Both the position numbers and the translations under genes were made by a program. From Diphasiastrum complanatum (lineage: Eukaryota > Streptophyta > Lycopodiopsida > Lycopodiales > Lycopodiaceae), in NCBI GenBank assembly GCA_029204225.1, contig CM055104.1, positions 51,252,294-51,316,293 on the forward strand: a DNA stretch of 64,000 nucleotides, written 5' to 3'. Under the pieces are notes generated by a model. It had not been told where the DNA came from, ran no database searches, and saw only the letters and a list, made by a program, of their open reading frames with translations. Positions 34,351-47,112 of the stretch are shown here, one piece after another; position 1 is the stretch's first letter; each line of letters begins with the position of its first letter.

Positions 34351-34358
34351 GAGGGAGC

Positions 34359-35230
34359 TGTAGAACACCCGATCAGACAAATCTCGATTCTACTAACAAA
34401 GTGCACAATTTAATTGACAAAGGATGAGGAACGAACTCGAACTCGAACTCGAAACATTTCTTTTCATGTTCAACCTCGATAGATTCACGAATATTCTTGT
34501 GGTAACTCGAAAGATTCGTGAACAGATTTCTTGTGGAGACTCGAAAGATTTGCAAACAAGTTCTTGCCATGAAATATTCTGTTTCTTGTTCAAACCTCAC
34601 CTGTCGCGAGATTGTCGCCTGTCGTGAACAATTTACGAAATATTCTTGATTCTTCTTCAAGCTCAAAATTGTTAACTGTCGCGAACAATTCATGAAACAC
34701 GAAGATGTCGCGAAGAGACAAAGTGTCACGAATAATTCGCAAAACATGAGGCTTAGACGAAGAGACAAACTGTCACGAACATAAATTATTCGAGCTTGAA
34801 AACAGAGCGTTTATTTGAATATCGACCATCGTAACGGTTAGATCTACTGTCACAGAACTAAAAGGCCAAAAGACCTGTTCTATAGCAATATAAATACATG
34901 TGCACTACACGCTGTAACTCGCAATCTCTACTCACTCAATCAGAGACACAACTACGAAATAAGACAACAAGAGATGTATATTAATGATTTAGATTTAGAA
35001 TTATAAAATTCATTTTTGATCAAAGTTTCTCAATTTTTGATTGTCTAAAATTGTCTCTTAATTCTGCATGCTTATTTAATCAAGGCAAAAACTGTTCTAT
35101 TAGTACATAGATCAGAAACAGACCTAATTGAAGACATTGATATTAGTTTGATTTATTCAAACTTTCATCGTGTTCTTTGAGAAAGAATTGTTACTACTTT
35201 TTCTATAGATCATAATTCAATCTTGTTGGT
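34359..35230 (+). repeat. 3' LTR of the copia fragment (right edge uncertain)
   Basis: It begins TGTAGAACACCC directly after the purine tract GAGAGGGAGC (34349-34358). Internal short repeats of the type AACTCGAAAGATTCGTGAACA occur, and a TATA-like ATATAAATACATG lies near 34889. No second LTR is present in the window to fix the end. Confidence 0.6.
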
Positions 35231-35234
35231 CTCC

Positions 35235-35440
35235 TAGCTTGTAGGCACACATCGCACTTTCTCAAGTATTTTTCCATGTCTTTATGCATCATTGGCCACC
35301 AGCATCCTGATTGCAAGATCTTGCGAATTGTAATGACAGATGCAAAGTGACCACCACCCATGCCTTCAAGCAAAATTGAGATAATCTGGGTGGCTTCATG
35401 TGGAAGAATATATCTTCAAAGGATCCCATCTGATCCTCGT
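35235..35440 (-). pseudogene. Gypsy integrase zinc-binding fragment
   Basis: The minus strand reads GMGGGHFASVITIRKILQSG, then CWWPMMHKDMEKYLRKCDVC. This matches the integrase H-H-C-C zinc module (GGHF ... KIL..GYWWP ... C..C) downstream of RNase H. Confidence 0.75.
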
Positions 35441-35567
35441 CGATACAATTGGTCGACAATCAACTAATAAGGTCTAGCCTTTAAAATCATCTTTCATTGT
35501 TTTGCATTTTTTGTGGTGATTGATCTGGTTGGCTCCGCATTAAATATTCAACTATGTCAGTGGCCCA

Positions 35568-35813
35568 TTATGGTACTGTATCAATATAAAACAAAACCCC
35601 ATTAGGTAGCTCATGCTTGGGGACTGCTCCATCCACCAAGGGTATGGTATGCTGGACTAAGATTGGTGGTATACCCTTCAGATCTTTGTATGTCCACGCA
35701 ATGCAATCCTTGTACTCCACCAACAAATTACATAGCCTTGTGAATTCAGTGGGTGTCAACTGTTCTCCCACATATACAAGTTTCTCTTCCTCACCTAGCT
35801 CAGCTAGGTTCAT
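35568..35813 (-). pseudogene. Gypsy RT N-terminal fragment
   Basis: FTRLCNLLVEYKDCIAWTYK, then DLKGIPPILVQHTIPL. This is the usual entry to gypsy RT (L..y.D.FAW...D..GI....v.H.I). The catalytic part is not present downstream. Confidence 0.7.
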
Positions 35814-36740
35814 TGATTGTGTTCACGCAGGTCCTTTGAAGACTTGTTCTGCTAGTTTTTGATTTTGATCAGGTTCTCTCTGTGCTTGTGGCATCATGAT
35901 TACTATGTCGTCTAAGGTATAGTTCTTGAAGGTTTTCAACATCTCATGGACTGGCATTAGTCGAGATTCCTCCTTCAGCATGTTAATCTTAGCATGACTT
36001 GTAGTCTTTGGATTTTCAGTCATCTGAGTGGATGATGACGTTGCATCTGCTTCCATTCGGATTGACTTCAACGAGTTTAATACTTTTTCTTAATCAACAT
36101 AGTTGTATACCTCCTTGTCATCTTTCTTTGGAACTGGACAAATATTTACTTCGTGATTACAAATATCGATATCCACCGTAGCTATTGCTTCTTTGGGTAG
36201 ATCACTCCAATAGATCATAGTGTTGCTTCAACTGATGTTTCTTGTTGATGGGTGCCTTGGGTGATTCTAACTTGGAAAACATAGCCATTGGTGCTTTCTG
36301 CGGTGGTTGAGCTGGTACTTTTCTTAATCCGTATCGATCAAGATCCATGTGTTGCAGGACCTATTCATCTGTTAGCTCCACTTTTTTGTTATATGAGAAG
36401 GCATGTTGCCAGGGCACCAGATCATCTTCGACTTGTTCTGGTATAACAACTCCACTGCTAACCATGCCACAATGATCATGTTCACCCCAAAATTTATTGG
36501 CGTGTCTAGGGTGTAACATTTTGGTGATGATGTGTTGGGTTCCGTATTTGAATTTGGATGACATGCATGCTCAGCCATGCAATCAATTGTTGCTAATGCA
36601 TCCGTTCATCTCATAACATAGGTTTGTGAGTCATAATGACCTCTCTTAGCTTGCCTTGGGCGATCAATGGTGGATGATCCATCATCAGCTTTGGATGCAA
36701 TTGACTTCACCGCCCATATGGTCAGATCCACCTTTACAAC

Positions 36741-36995
36741 CTACTCTCTATTTTCAAAGGTGAGTTTTCTTGTCCCCCAATCATGAATCACTTGCACGAC
36801 TCTCAACCAAGGTCTTCGAAGTAAAATGCGATAAGCAAAAGGGGATTCTGGGATATCCATCACCACGAAGGTGATTACAAATTTCACTCCCGCTATCCTT
36901 ATCAAAATGTCTTCAACCACACCTTTTGATTTTACACAATATTGATCTGCTAGCTTGATTGTGAATCTTGCTGGCTTTAATCCTACAAACTCCAT
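36741..36995 (-). pseudogene. Gypsy aspartic protease fragment
   Basis: KPARFTIKLADQYCVKSKGV is followed by VEDILIRIAGVKFVITFVV and SPFAYRILLRRPWLR, the order seen in gypsy proteases (P....I..AD......GV.EDV.V ... ILGRP.L). The catalytic DSG lies upstream and is not clearly preserved. Confidence 0.7.
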
Positions 36996-37763
36996 TTCGA
37001 TACAAAGTAGTCGAGATCAAGTTGACGCCCGATCCTCCATCCACTACCACAGCTTCATCCTCATATCTCTTGTGCTTGATTGGCAACATGATGTTATGTT
37101 GTCAACTTTTCCATGTTGCTCCCACTTGGAGGAGATTGCTGGTTCCTTTGCAGCCCATGCAACATAAGAGCTCTTTGTTTTTGGTTCTAGTTTCATTTTG
37201 GCCCATTTAGCTAGGATGCTTTTGGATCAATCCGTAGTAACCCTTTGAGGGATAAGTTCACATGGCTAGATAACAGACTTGTGAGCACTACTGTATGTGG
37301 AACCTCAGCTCCTCCATGTGGAAGGGTGGTTTACGATGGTGAAAATAATCATTTTGATCTATTCACAATGGTGAGCCCCTCATGGTGTTGGTTCTTTAGT
37401 AGTGTGAGGTTCTACAGGGGTTTTTCTTGCTCATGCAGCTTTCTCGGCTTGTGCCATATGTATCCAATGGCAGATCTTATGGTACTGTCGTCCTTCTTCC
37501 CTCACTGTAGCATATGGTCCTGTGGTTGAGGGTTGATCATCTACTATTGATATTGAAGATGGTGGTACTGGAGCCACTTCCTTCGGGTTCTGTGTTCGTG
37601 TAATCGCTAACACTGGAACATGGAAAATCTGTTTTTTCTGTGATGTCCTTCTTGGAATTGCTGTTGGTTGCACTGAGATCAAGTTCAACGGTGCACTTGT
37701 TCCAGGTTTAAATGGGCAATTTTTGTAGCGATACCCATATCTGTATTCTTGGCAAAAGGGATT

Positions 37764-38903
37764 TTACACGCCCTTTGGAGGACACTCAGCAATTCTGTGC
37801 CCTTCGTTGCATCCATAGCAGCCGTAAATTCTCTCACCTTGCCATTGATGTTGGACAGCGTAGGTCGCGCAATACTTATTGATTGCTGGACTGACAAATG
37901 TATCATCCGGGCCGTACCACTGCAGCTGCTCAAGTTGAGGAGGTGTTTCATACTCCACTACTGTCAAATTCACATGGGCCACTTGGTTGTTAGCTGGCCC
38001 TGGTGTTGTAGATAAGGCCATGCGCTACTGATTATTCGGTGTTCCATACCTCGGTGCCACATTTGGAGCCCCCCTAGTGATAGGCATATGAAGTTTGATA
38101 CTGGTTTCTTTTCTGTTGTATGATCTTGGGGTTGAATGGGCAAAATGCGATCTCGTGCAATGATGCATTGCACAAATGGAAATACCATTGTATCAGCTTA
38201 AGATTTTTTTTCAAAACTGGACACTCATTTGCTATATGATTCTGGGTGCAAACTGGACACCATACATTTTCTCTTCATGGATACTATAGCTGGTTCTATT
38301 TAGGTGCATTAGAAGTAGGCACTGCAGCTCCTTGCAAGGCCTTCAGCTTCTGATCAAACTGGGCCATTAACCGCTCCATCTGTTGCTTGTATAATTTCAC
38401 CATTTGCTCCATTAGCTGATATGTTGAAACATTGAAAGCAATCGAGGTGGATGGTATCGAGGGAGTTGGATTATGAAACGTTTAATAAGAATCATCCTCC
38501 GAACATTCATCCTCTTCCTTGATAACATCTTTCATTGCTTCTTGCAACGTAGCATACTACTCTCATCGTTTGAGTTCTCTTCTGATACTTCGTGCTAGTA
38601 TCGCAAGAAATCACATGAATATCACATGATCGAGAATCAGGGCCATGTTGCATGATCGGGAGTCAGGGCCGTGTTGCATTCAGATCTTCAGTGTTTGACC
38701 CGGTCGATGTAATCCCAGACCCTTTCTCTTTTTCTCATTTTGACTTTACTTAGCAAGAGAAATGGATTTTCCAAGAACTTTCGTGGTTTAAAACGCGTGG
38801 TGAGGGCTGCTTTAACCCCTTTCCAAGTAAACTTTTTCTCGTTCGAAAGATTGAATAACCAATCTTGCACTGCAATAATGAGTGACATGGAAAATAGCAT
38901 CAA
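37764..38903 (-). pseudogene. Gypsy gag with zinc knuckle, broken
   Basis: Near 38900-38690 a gag core reads VQDWLFNLSNEKKFTWKGVK, ALTTRFKPRKFLENPF. A CCHC knuckle CYGCNEGHRIAEC lies near 37835-37795. Stops and frame changes separate them. The leader from about 39180 to 40320 has no ORF and contains repeated TCTACGAAGGTTAG-like words. Confidence 0.7.
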
Positions 38904-40320
38904 CTTTTTTGCCGGTGTTCGCCATCATAGATCTCGCATGCTTGCTCATATATATGGAGGAACTTGATTGGATGGCGATCCATCATATTCGAACTGCTTG
39001 TGAGGGTGCGACATGTACATGTTGGTCCATTGAATCCATTGCTGCTGGTTCTGCTTCTGCCTCAATTTTGCGACTACAACTCTTTGGAGGTTTGGAGCTT
39101 AATTTGCAATCCTTCTTGCTACTGATTGACTTGATCTCAGATCATTTAATGGGGAGGTCCAAGGTAGCTAAATCTTGATAGATCTGTGGAAATCTGTCTG
39201 GATCCTTGAGGATCTGATCGGTTTTGTTGGCCAAAAGTGTGATTGTAGGCTTCTTACGGTGGTTTTTCCTTGATAGCTTTTTAATCCTAGTTCTAATTGT
39301 TTTAAAATTTTCACAGTAGACAGGTCTGGGTCAGATCTTTCTTTTGATCCTATTTGCGAGAATTCTTAGTGCGAGAGTTGGCTGTGCGAGAGTTCTTTCA
39401 CTCAAAACTCTAATTTTCAAGATCTATTGGGAACTAACTCTCATAGTCTTTTCGTGAGCTGGATTTGATATGGATATGAGTGGAGAGGGTTCTTTCTCAA
39501 GGATCTAAAAGTTATTGATGTTTGTGAGGGTTCAAAACCATTTTTTTGCTCACAGATTATTCAATATCTCAAACTGACTCTCGCAAACTTCATCAATGAT
39601 GGAAAATGATATTTTGAAAATAATGGGATGGTCTATGAAGGTTAGTTCTGGAAGGATTTTTTGGATTTGATGATTTTAGTGATTTTTAAGCAACTTAAAT
39701 CCACTTTTTAGCTCATTGAAATCAAACTAACTCTCGCAGGCCCTTCTGTGTCCTTGTCTCACTGAGATGGAATTTCAGAATTCTCTACGAAGGTTACTTC
39801 ATACTGGAACTGAGCCTGTGAGGGTTTAGCCTGTTTTTTCCATCTTTTCTCTGGGAGTCTCTACGAAGGTTAGTTTATAGTTTTGAAAAGTTTTTTGGTT
39901 TTTACGAAGGATTTTTGAATTTTTATGGGTTTTTCTCAAATTTTTTCAAATCTATTGGGAAATAACCTTCTCAGGCTTCTATCCAGGTCTGGGACAGTAC
40001 CCTGGAGCTGCTGTCAGTCATGCATAGGTCAATTTTCAGTGGGTTTTGAGAAAAAAGGTCTGGAGTGGTTTTTGGCCATTCTTTCTCTCCAAAAATAGAT
40101 TTGAACTTTTTTTTTTTATGGTTTTCAAGGTTTGTGATGGGATGCGAAGCCCTTAGAGGTTGTTTTGGATCTCCAATACCCTTCCACACCTCCTCCGATA
40201 GCTAAAAACAGTCCAATCACAAAAAAACACACAAAACAAGCTAACTCTACCCCAAAATCCACCTAAAACACACTAAAAAACATCAACAACTAAAAGAACA
40301 ACTATAGCTAGTTAGTGATA

Positions 40321-40343
40321 GCCTATCCCCAACAATGGTGCCA
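40321..40343 (-). other. Primer-binding site, tRNA-Asp-like
   Basis: The minus strand reads TGGCACCATTGTTGGGGATA, a diverged form of the plant gypsy site TGGCGCCGTTG-CGGGGA. It marks the 5' end of the minus-strand gypsy. Only about 150 bp of LTR remains to its right before the next copia fragment. Confidence 0.65.
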
Positions 40344-40493
40344 CTATAGGGAGTGTAAAATGTGTGATGAGAAGCCCTCCACCTGTCAAAAGGGTTAGAA
40401 CACTTGGATAGGTTCCTTACTATTCTTAGTTGCTAGTTTATATGCTTATCTAACTCTATCTTAACACTACCCTAACTTAAAAACTTTTTCAAG

Positions 40494-42669
40494 TTTGGTG
40501 GACCTTCAAGAAATCTTGATCAATGAAGAATATAGGCTTCAAGCAAGAGGTGGATCTACATCAACATCTCAAGATGAGGAGGCCATGTTCATCAGAAAAG
40601 TTCAAGGGCAAAACCAAGGGCAAGTGGTCTAAAGGACAAGATTACGGCGAGTCTTCTTCTTTTGGTAAGAAGAAAGATAGGTCACAGTTGAAGTGCTTCT
40701 ATTGTCACATCAAAGCTCATTTTGCAAGTGATTCCTACAAAAAGAAGAGAGATCAAGGAGACAAGAAAGGTAATCTAACTCTTGATGAGAATGGTGTTGA
40801 TGCTCAAAACACAAATGATGATGCTTTTGTGATGTCTTCATGTTTGAGTTCTATAGTTAGAGATATTGATCCATGGTGGATTGATAGTGGAGCAAGCTCA
40901 CACAGGACTTTTCATAAAGAGTATTTCACTTCTTTGTTAGCATGTGGGGATGACAAGAGGGTGATTTGCATGGCCAATGACGGTGAGTGTGCAATCAAAG
41001 GGATTTGCACAGTTCCTATTTCTCTCTCTACAAATAGGAATGTTCATTTGAATGATGTTTTGTCCATCTATTACTAAGAACCTACTTACTGTGAGTCAAA
41101 TGTTAATCAATGGTCTTAGAATTGGTAGCGGATGGGCACGCGTGAGTAGTAACGGATTGAAGGAAGTTGGTTTCGAGCGCGCTGAATTGATATCGCGATG
41201 CTTGTATGATCAAAAGGAGGATGTCTTGATTGTAAAAGGTAAAAGGCAAGGGAATTTATTTAAACTAGATTCTTGTGTTATTGCTAACCAAGTTGGATGT
41301 GTGTCAAGTGAGCAAATACCTATTCAAGAGGCTTGGCATAAGAGGATGGGGCATCTCAACTACAAGTCATTGGGGTTAATGGATAGAAAGCAGGTTGTGA
41401 TTGGTCTTCCAAGTTCCTTAACTAGCATGCATCATGTTTGTGAGTCTTGTGCTTTCTCAAAATCACATAGACTACCTTATACTAGATCTACAAAGTCTTT
41501 TCAAGTTGTACATTTGGATATTCATGGAATTACTACAATCAGCAATAGTGAAGCTAAGATGTATGTAACTTTCATTGATGATTTTAGTAGATTTTGTTGG
41601 GTCTATCTACTAAAGACTAAAGATGAAGTGTATGATATCTTTGTGAAGTACAAGAATGCAAGGGAGAACCAATTTCCACAAGGATCAAGTTCTTGATAAA
41701 TGAAAATGGTGTGAGTATATCTCAACCAAGTTCAAGGCCTTTTGTGATGAGCATGGGATTAAGAGAGAGTACACAATTCCAAGGACACCACAACAAAATG
41801 GCGTGGTCGAGAGGAACAATAGAACTTGATGTGAAATTGCCAAAGCCATGAGGTTAGGAGCTAATCTCCCAAAACCATTTTGGTATCAAGCTTTGTTTTG
41901 TGCTAACTTTCTATGCAATAGGTGCCCGAGTGCTATATTGGATGAGCTAATCAAGAGTATCAAAGGAGAGTGTATCGGCAAAAATGTTTTGGATCATTTT
42001 TTGCATGTTATTGAAGACTCAAGTAAGGTCAAAGGAGCAGCAAGTAAGTGTTTTTCAATTTTACTTTACTTGTTCTATCTCATGTTTGAGCAATTTCATG
42101 TGAATGTGTGCAAATTGTCAAGATATGGTAAAACTATCTACACTAGCTTGCATCATTTTGATGTCGGAGATTTACTAGCATTGTTGGCTAGTTTTGCTGA
42201 TGGAAATGAAGTTATTGGAGGTTCATTATATCACTCATTCATGGTCAAGTCATCAAGTGATGATGACATCTTGTGGCAAGATGGAGATGGAGGTTCATTC
42301 ATGGAGTTTCATGGTGGATACATGGCAAGAAAGGACAAAGAGAGAGGATACATGCAAGCACTCACATTTATTGTTTGGTTACTGTAATTTTTCAGAGAGT
42401 TCAAAGTTGATAGCATGGAGGAATCATCTCATTTACATTCTATTTGGTTCTTCATGTTCTATTCACATCTTGACATGTAAAATTGATGTAAAAAATAGTG
42501 AAGCATCCAAAGTGGACACTGTTCTCTGTATCAATTATGGAAGCTACTTTAAAACCTTATAAAGGAGGTCTATACTTAGAATAGAGACCATTCTAAAGTT
42601 GGATCAAAGTTCTATGGTCAAAACTATGTTAGGAGCAAGCATATTGAGGTGACATATCACTTTGTGAAG
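40494..42669 (+). pseudogene. Decayed copia of the RT-less lineage
   Basis: It starts within gag (VDLQEILINEEYRLQARG). It continues through a zinc-knuckle relic (CFYCHIKAHFASDSY, last Cys lost), protease (WWIDSGASSHRT), integrase (HKRMGHLNYKSL, CESCAFSKSHR, FIDDFSRFCWVYLLKTKDEV) and PQQNGVVERNNRT. After VLDE near 41945 it jumps directly to LIKSIKGECIGKNVLDHFLH, the same unusual C-terminal module as in the 13897-17925 ORF, with no RT. A last piece near 42632 (SKHIEVTYHFVK) is RNase H. It is cut at 42670 by transposon copy A. Confidence 0.85.
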
Positions 42670-43103
42670 CATTAGAGAACCTTAGAGCCCGACGAGGGCT
42701 TTTGAAAAAGATGCTTTTTATTTTTTTTCTTATTTTCGTAGCCATGTGGGTGAAACCTTGATATCGGGGTTCTACGTAACGTAAAATTTTCCAAATATAA
42801 ATAAAATAAAAACTTCTGAAATGTATTACTGTTTCGTCGGGCAGCATGTGAAAATGCTATTGGTTGTTGAGGGAGACCCAAAAATATAGAAAATGAATAT
42901 AACAGATGGTTGAAATGAGAAAATTGATGTACCATTAACGTATATGCATTGTCAGATCATGGTTTACAAGGCTAACTAGAGTTAACTTGTAGTGCCAAAT
43001 AGTTCATTTTTGCCCTCACATATTTTCAGATTCATGGCTTTTTGCCTACACATATTTTCAAATTCATAGTTCAGTGTTTCAAATTTTTTTCTGCACATAA
43101 CGA

Positions 43104-44240
43104 ATGGCACCATCAAGGAAGCCGTGCTCCTCAATCGACTCTGTGCTTCTCTTCAACGAGAAAGATGACAATGGATTATGGGTGCCAAAAAAATATTCAA
43201 AAAATTATTGGGTTTTGATGCATCCATCATCAGAGGAACATTTCGAAAAAGCAAAAGGTCAAAACTATCATTTTGATCTTATTGGAAGGCTAGAATTTTG
43301 GATTCCAAAACATCATCAAGAGGAAAATCTATTTCTGAAATTCTAGTCCAACATATATATATGCATTCAGGGATAAATGTGCAAGGATTTAACGGTTAGG
43401 ATCACAAAAAAATAACTATGAGTATTGATATTTTACAATACTTTGATTTTCGTCATTCATTAATATCTATTAGTAAACTTGCTAATTTGATCATTTTTCT
43501 CTTGCAAATTTATATCCATCCAACATAAATGAATGGGAGCCCAGTGGATCTCTAGCAGGTGTGTTAGATGTTATTCACACTGATATTGGACAGTTGCAAT
43601 ATAGAGGTAGAACTGCAAAAGATCTAGCTGATAGTGGGATTTTTTTTTATGAATCAATATACATTCTTGATACAAAAGGAGATTTTGGACAAATAGTCCC
43701 AATTCCATTACCTAGTTTTGGTAGTGATGAATGGGTTGCTTCAGATGCTGTACTTTCAGAATCATTTCATTGCAAGCTATATAATGATGTAAAAAATTCA
43801 TTAAAGATAAACATGGAATCAAAGACAATCAGATTGAGTTGGTTTATTTCTTTGAATATATTTGTGGATTTCTTTTCAAGTGTCAATATACACAAAACCC
43901 CAGCATTGTTTGTATGCAAAAATTTATCAGATAGTTTATTATCTGAACTTATGGATGAAGGTTGGGAGAAAAGATCAGATGAATGCAGAATTAAAATTTC
44001 TTCTATGTGCTTTCATTATCAAATAGAAAAACAAATGTTGAGCTTATGCTTCCATTATCAAAGATGAAAAAAAAAACAAAGGTAAATGAGTGCCACTCGA
44101 TCAAGACTTGGAAGCCTGTGGACATTCAAAACAAAAAAATTGCAATTATATACAATGATGAAGTTTTGACGTGTGTTCAGGTGGAAGAGGATTGGAGCCT
44201 AAATTACATCAGGCAGGAACTATTGATCCTACAAGGATAA
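43104..44240 (+). pseudogene. Gene Y, copy A
   Basis: Exon 1 from ATG 43104 (MAPSRKPCSSIDSVLLFNEK) changes frame near 43240 but continues as SFRSYWKARILDSKTSSRG. Exon 2 begins at about 43508 (DLYPSNINEWEPSGSLAGVL) and includes the open stretch to 44067 (LPSFGSDEWVASDAVLSES, SWFISLNIFVDFFSSVNIHK). A frameshift leads to the end (IAIIYNDEVLTCVQVEEDW) at 44240. The donor (GA) and acceptor (AA) of the intron are both mutated relative to copies B and C. The protein is about 330 residues and conserved in three copies. I do not recognise its family. It is convergent with H3U. Confidence 0.7.
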
Positions 44241-44774
44241 ACTCGTAAGTAACTATAAACACTCGATTCTTTATGAATAGTTTCTATCAAAACTTTCTCA
44301 TACAAGCTCTATACTAATTGTAACTCACATTATATTAAATTTATGCAGGTACGTAAAAGACATGAGCTCGAGATCAAATGCATGGATATTGGCTAAACAA
44401 TCCAACTTATGAAAGAACACTAAGATTTACTATAAGCAAATACATGTCAATCATCATGTCCTTTTATCAATCTAAAAAATTGCAATCCAGTATTACACTA
44501 TGGACACAACTTGATTGTAAGAATCTATATTGATATCAATAAAAATCCCATAAATTAGTTGTTTACATGTAAGATTGTATCTCATTTTTTGGATGGAAAT
44601 ATATACATCTTTACAAATGAAATCCTATTCAGTAAGTTTTTTTATATTTTCTATATCAGTATTAGGAATTGTTAAGGCAACAGTCCTCTCTCCTACAATT
44701 TTGCCTTCCTCTGTATTGGGAAAGACTTCTATGTCTTTTTTATCGTATATCACAATATCTGCATCCTGAGAAAC

Positions 44775-46630
44775 CTAAAAGGCTATTAAGATAGGAGCAG
44801 CATGTGTTTTCGAGCCCTTGATTTCAGGCAGAACACTTACACCATTCTGTACATAAGTTCTGATCAACTCTTGCTGAAATCTATACACATCGTCGGGAGT
44901 GTACGGGTCAAGCGTGAACTATCATCACAAAACACGTGAATGAGCAAATTACTAACAATGACACTAAATAAATAAGAATCAGAATGAAAAGAACTACAAA
45001 TGAGCAAAATATTACCTTTTCAATATCTACATCGACTTGTAAATTGTACCACTCAAAAAAGAGCTTTGTATCGTACAGGACAAACCATGCACAACTAAAA
45101 GCATCCCTTTGTTGTACACACTGCATATATTGAACGAAAATTAGTAATATTATGGCATACAATTTATTCATGCTATGACGATAGATTTAAACTAAAAAAA
45201 ATAGATGCATATCAGAGATAAATTGTATATACTTTGAGAGATTTAATGGTTATCTCTCCAATCGAGGTTGTCGTTGTCGGTATTTCACAAACGACCTCAT
45301 GAAGTAGAGAATCAAATTCTCTATGTGTATTATCAACTGAGTTTAGTTTTACACATAGAGAATTTGATACTCCCTCCTCATTTATTTTTCCAGAAAGAAT
45401 ATTCAGGCTCCAATGCCAACTACAATAATCAAAATGAGAATTAGAATTCATTTTAACCGGAGTAATCATCCAGATAAAAGACAACAAAAGAAAACTAGCA
45501 ATCTTTATTTATTCTCATATGGAAACAAATAAAATTTTGCCACTGGACTGCAATCGATGAAATAATACAGCCTTTTCAAAAGTGGCCTCTTTTGCCTTTA
45601 CTACAGCCATTAAAAATGGACTGACAACAAAAACATCTCCCTGGGAATCCAAACTAATATTATGTTGCAAAAAATTTTCGCTGGCATTTACAATAATATC
45701 TATAATCTCTGAATTTTTATTTTTTAACTCTATACAAAATTTGGGACCTAATCTATAGCGTGTTTTTGAATCTAGAAGAAAAAAATCAAAATAATTGTCG
45801 AGCAGATCAATTTTATTAGCTAAATAAGTCTCGTATTGGTTATAATGATCAAAATCAAAATAAACCTGGTTAGGATGGTATGGAGTTTTGACAAAAAGAT
45901 TATGTGCAGGGAGAGAAAGAGATGTAGACACAATATTTACAGATTTTTTAGTTATTTTGTCAAGCTTCTCTTGGGTTATTATCACTTTCGGTGAAGAAAT
46001 CTTCTGAGGGCTGGATGAGTAACATGGGGAGGAGAAGATGATTCTGCGTCTGAATCAAATTCTCTAGCATTTGATTCAGAGCTCAGGAACATGTGGGGTC
46101 TCTTGCCAGGGATAACTCTAGGAGGAAGGGAACTAGCTGGCCTTCGAGATCTAGTTTTCTTAGGGACAACTTGCTTTTTTTTCTTCCTTGAGGTAGTTGG
46201 CAAGTCTGATCTATCCAGAGGCAGAGGTCTTTGGATGTGCTGGTGTTATCCACATGCAGAAATGAATAATGGTCCCGAAGTCTTTTGAGAAGAATGAAAT
46301 CCTTGGGCATGTTGGTAACACACTTAACATGCATGGCCAAAAGACAAGAATCCTTAAAAAACTGGGACAAAAAATCTTCTGTAACACCCTGTAAAGCCTA
46401 CATGGCTGTCACGGCAAAACGAACATCAAGCCCAAGTGACAGAGTGACATTCCTAACAGATCGGCCGAAAAGAGCTCTAGGGACAATTCCATTGATCTTT
46501 GGAATTTTTTTATCTCCCTCAGCCAGACCTGCTTTCTGCCACGTCTACGACCAGTACTAGGGGGAACACGGGTACGAGAGGGCTGTACAGAGGTAATGGC
46601 ACGGGCAGTGGATTTCGTCCTAGCCATCAT
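44775..46630 (-). pseudogene. H3U: histone H3-like fold fused to Ulp1-type protease, copy A
   Basis: The minus strand from ATG 46627 reads MARTKSTARAITS, a copy of the H3 tail start ARTKQTAR, then STGRRRGRKQVWLREIKKFQ (H3: ALREIRKYQ). A frame change near 46483 is followed by PRALFGRSVRNVT, a TAG at 46398-46400, then ALQGVTEDFLSQFFKDSC and NMPKDFILLKRLRDHY, aligning with H3 helices 2 and 3. A basic Ser-rich linker follows (about 46203-45985) and a 150-residue domain (45985-45515). The protease comes after an intron (acceptor TTGTAG): WHWSLNILSG with the catalytic His, KLNSVDN, then VQQRDAFSCAWFVLYDTKLF with Gln and catalytic Cys, and a last exon FTLDPYTPDDVYRFQQEL to TAG 44775. Exon boundaries match copy B. 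Confidence 0.75.
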
Positions 46631-47112
46631 TCTGAGATACAAAAGAAGTAAATTTGAAAAAAAGTCTCTGATTTGAATATCGAAACTAAGTGCAGAAAAT
46701 GAAAACAAAAAAATTTACGAAAGAAAGATGCTTGAAATCGATATCATGACTGAATATCGGTCTCAAACATATGAATACAAGAGAAAAAAAAAAGGGAAGT
46801 TCCACACTCGAAAGCGATATCGGTTATATCACGGTATCGGTCTTGAGCGTGGGGAGTGCTGGCGGAATTAGAACATACAAAGAGCGCGTTTAGGATCGAT
46901 ATCGGGGTCAAAAACAAAAAATTTGCGAGGAAAAATGAAAATTTGGTGGGATTATTTATAAAAAAAAAATTGCACGTGTGATAAACGACTGCGAACACAT
47001 GGCGTCATTTAAGTGGTCCAAGTGTATTGTCTATACAAGTCATTATGACGCAATAATGAGATGTAATGTTAGATTTTATATTGGAGCTTACTTTGCATTT
47101 TTTTCATTTTAG
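46631..47112. promoter_or_regulatory. Divergent H3U/Z intergenic region, copy A
   Basis: This lies between the H3U start and the surviving Z exon. It contains repeated ATATCGG/GATATCG words (about 46740, 46754, 46815, 46838, 46890) and one GCACGTGTG near 46973. Similar motifs crowd the equivalent region of copy B, which suggests shared control or transposase-binding sites. The upstream Z exons are missing. Confidence 0.4.

Larger units (their letters stand above)
35230..40345 (-). mobile_element. Decayed Ty3/gypsy element
   Basis: Minus-strand order is PBS (about 40343), long leader, gag (about 38900-38690), zinc knuckle (about 37800), protease (about 36990-36740), the start of RT (35813-35568), then integrase zinc-binding sequence (about 35440-35240). 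Most of RT and RNase H is deleted and all frames are broken. The tRNA-Asp-type PBS is typical of Athila/Tat-like plant gypsy elements. Confidence 0.8.
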
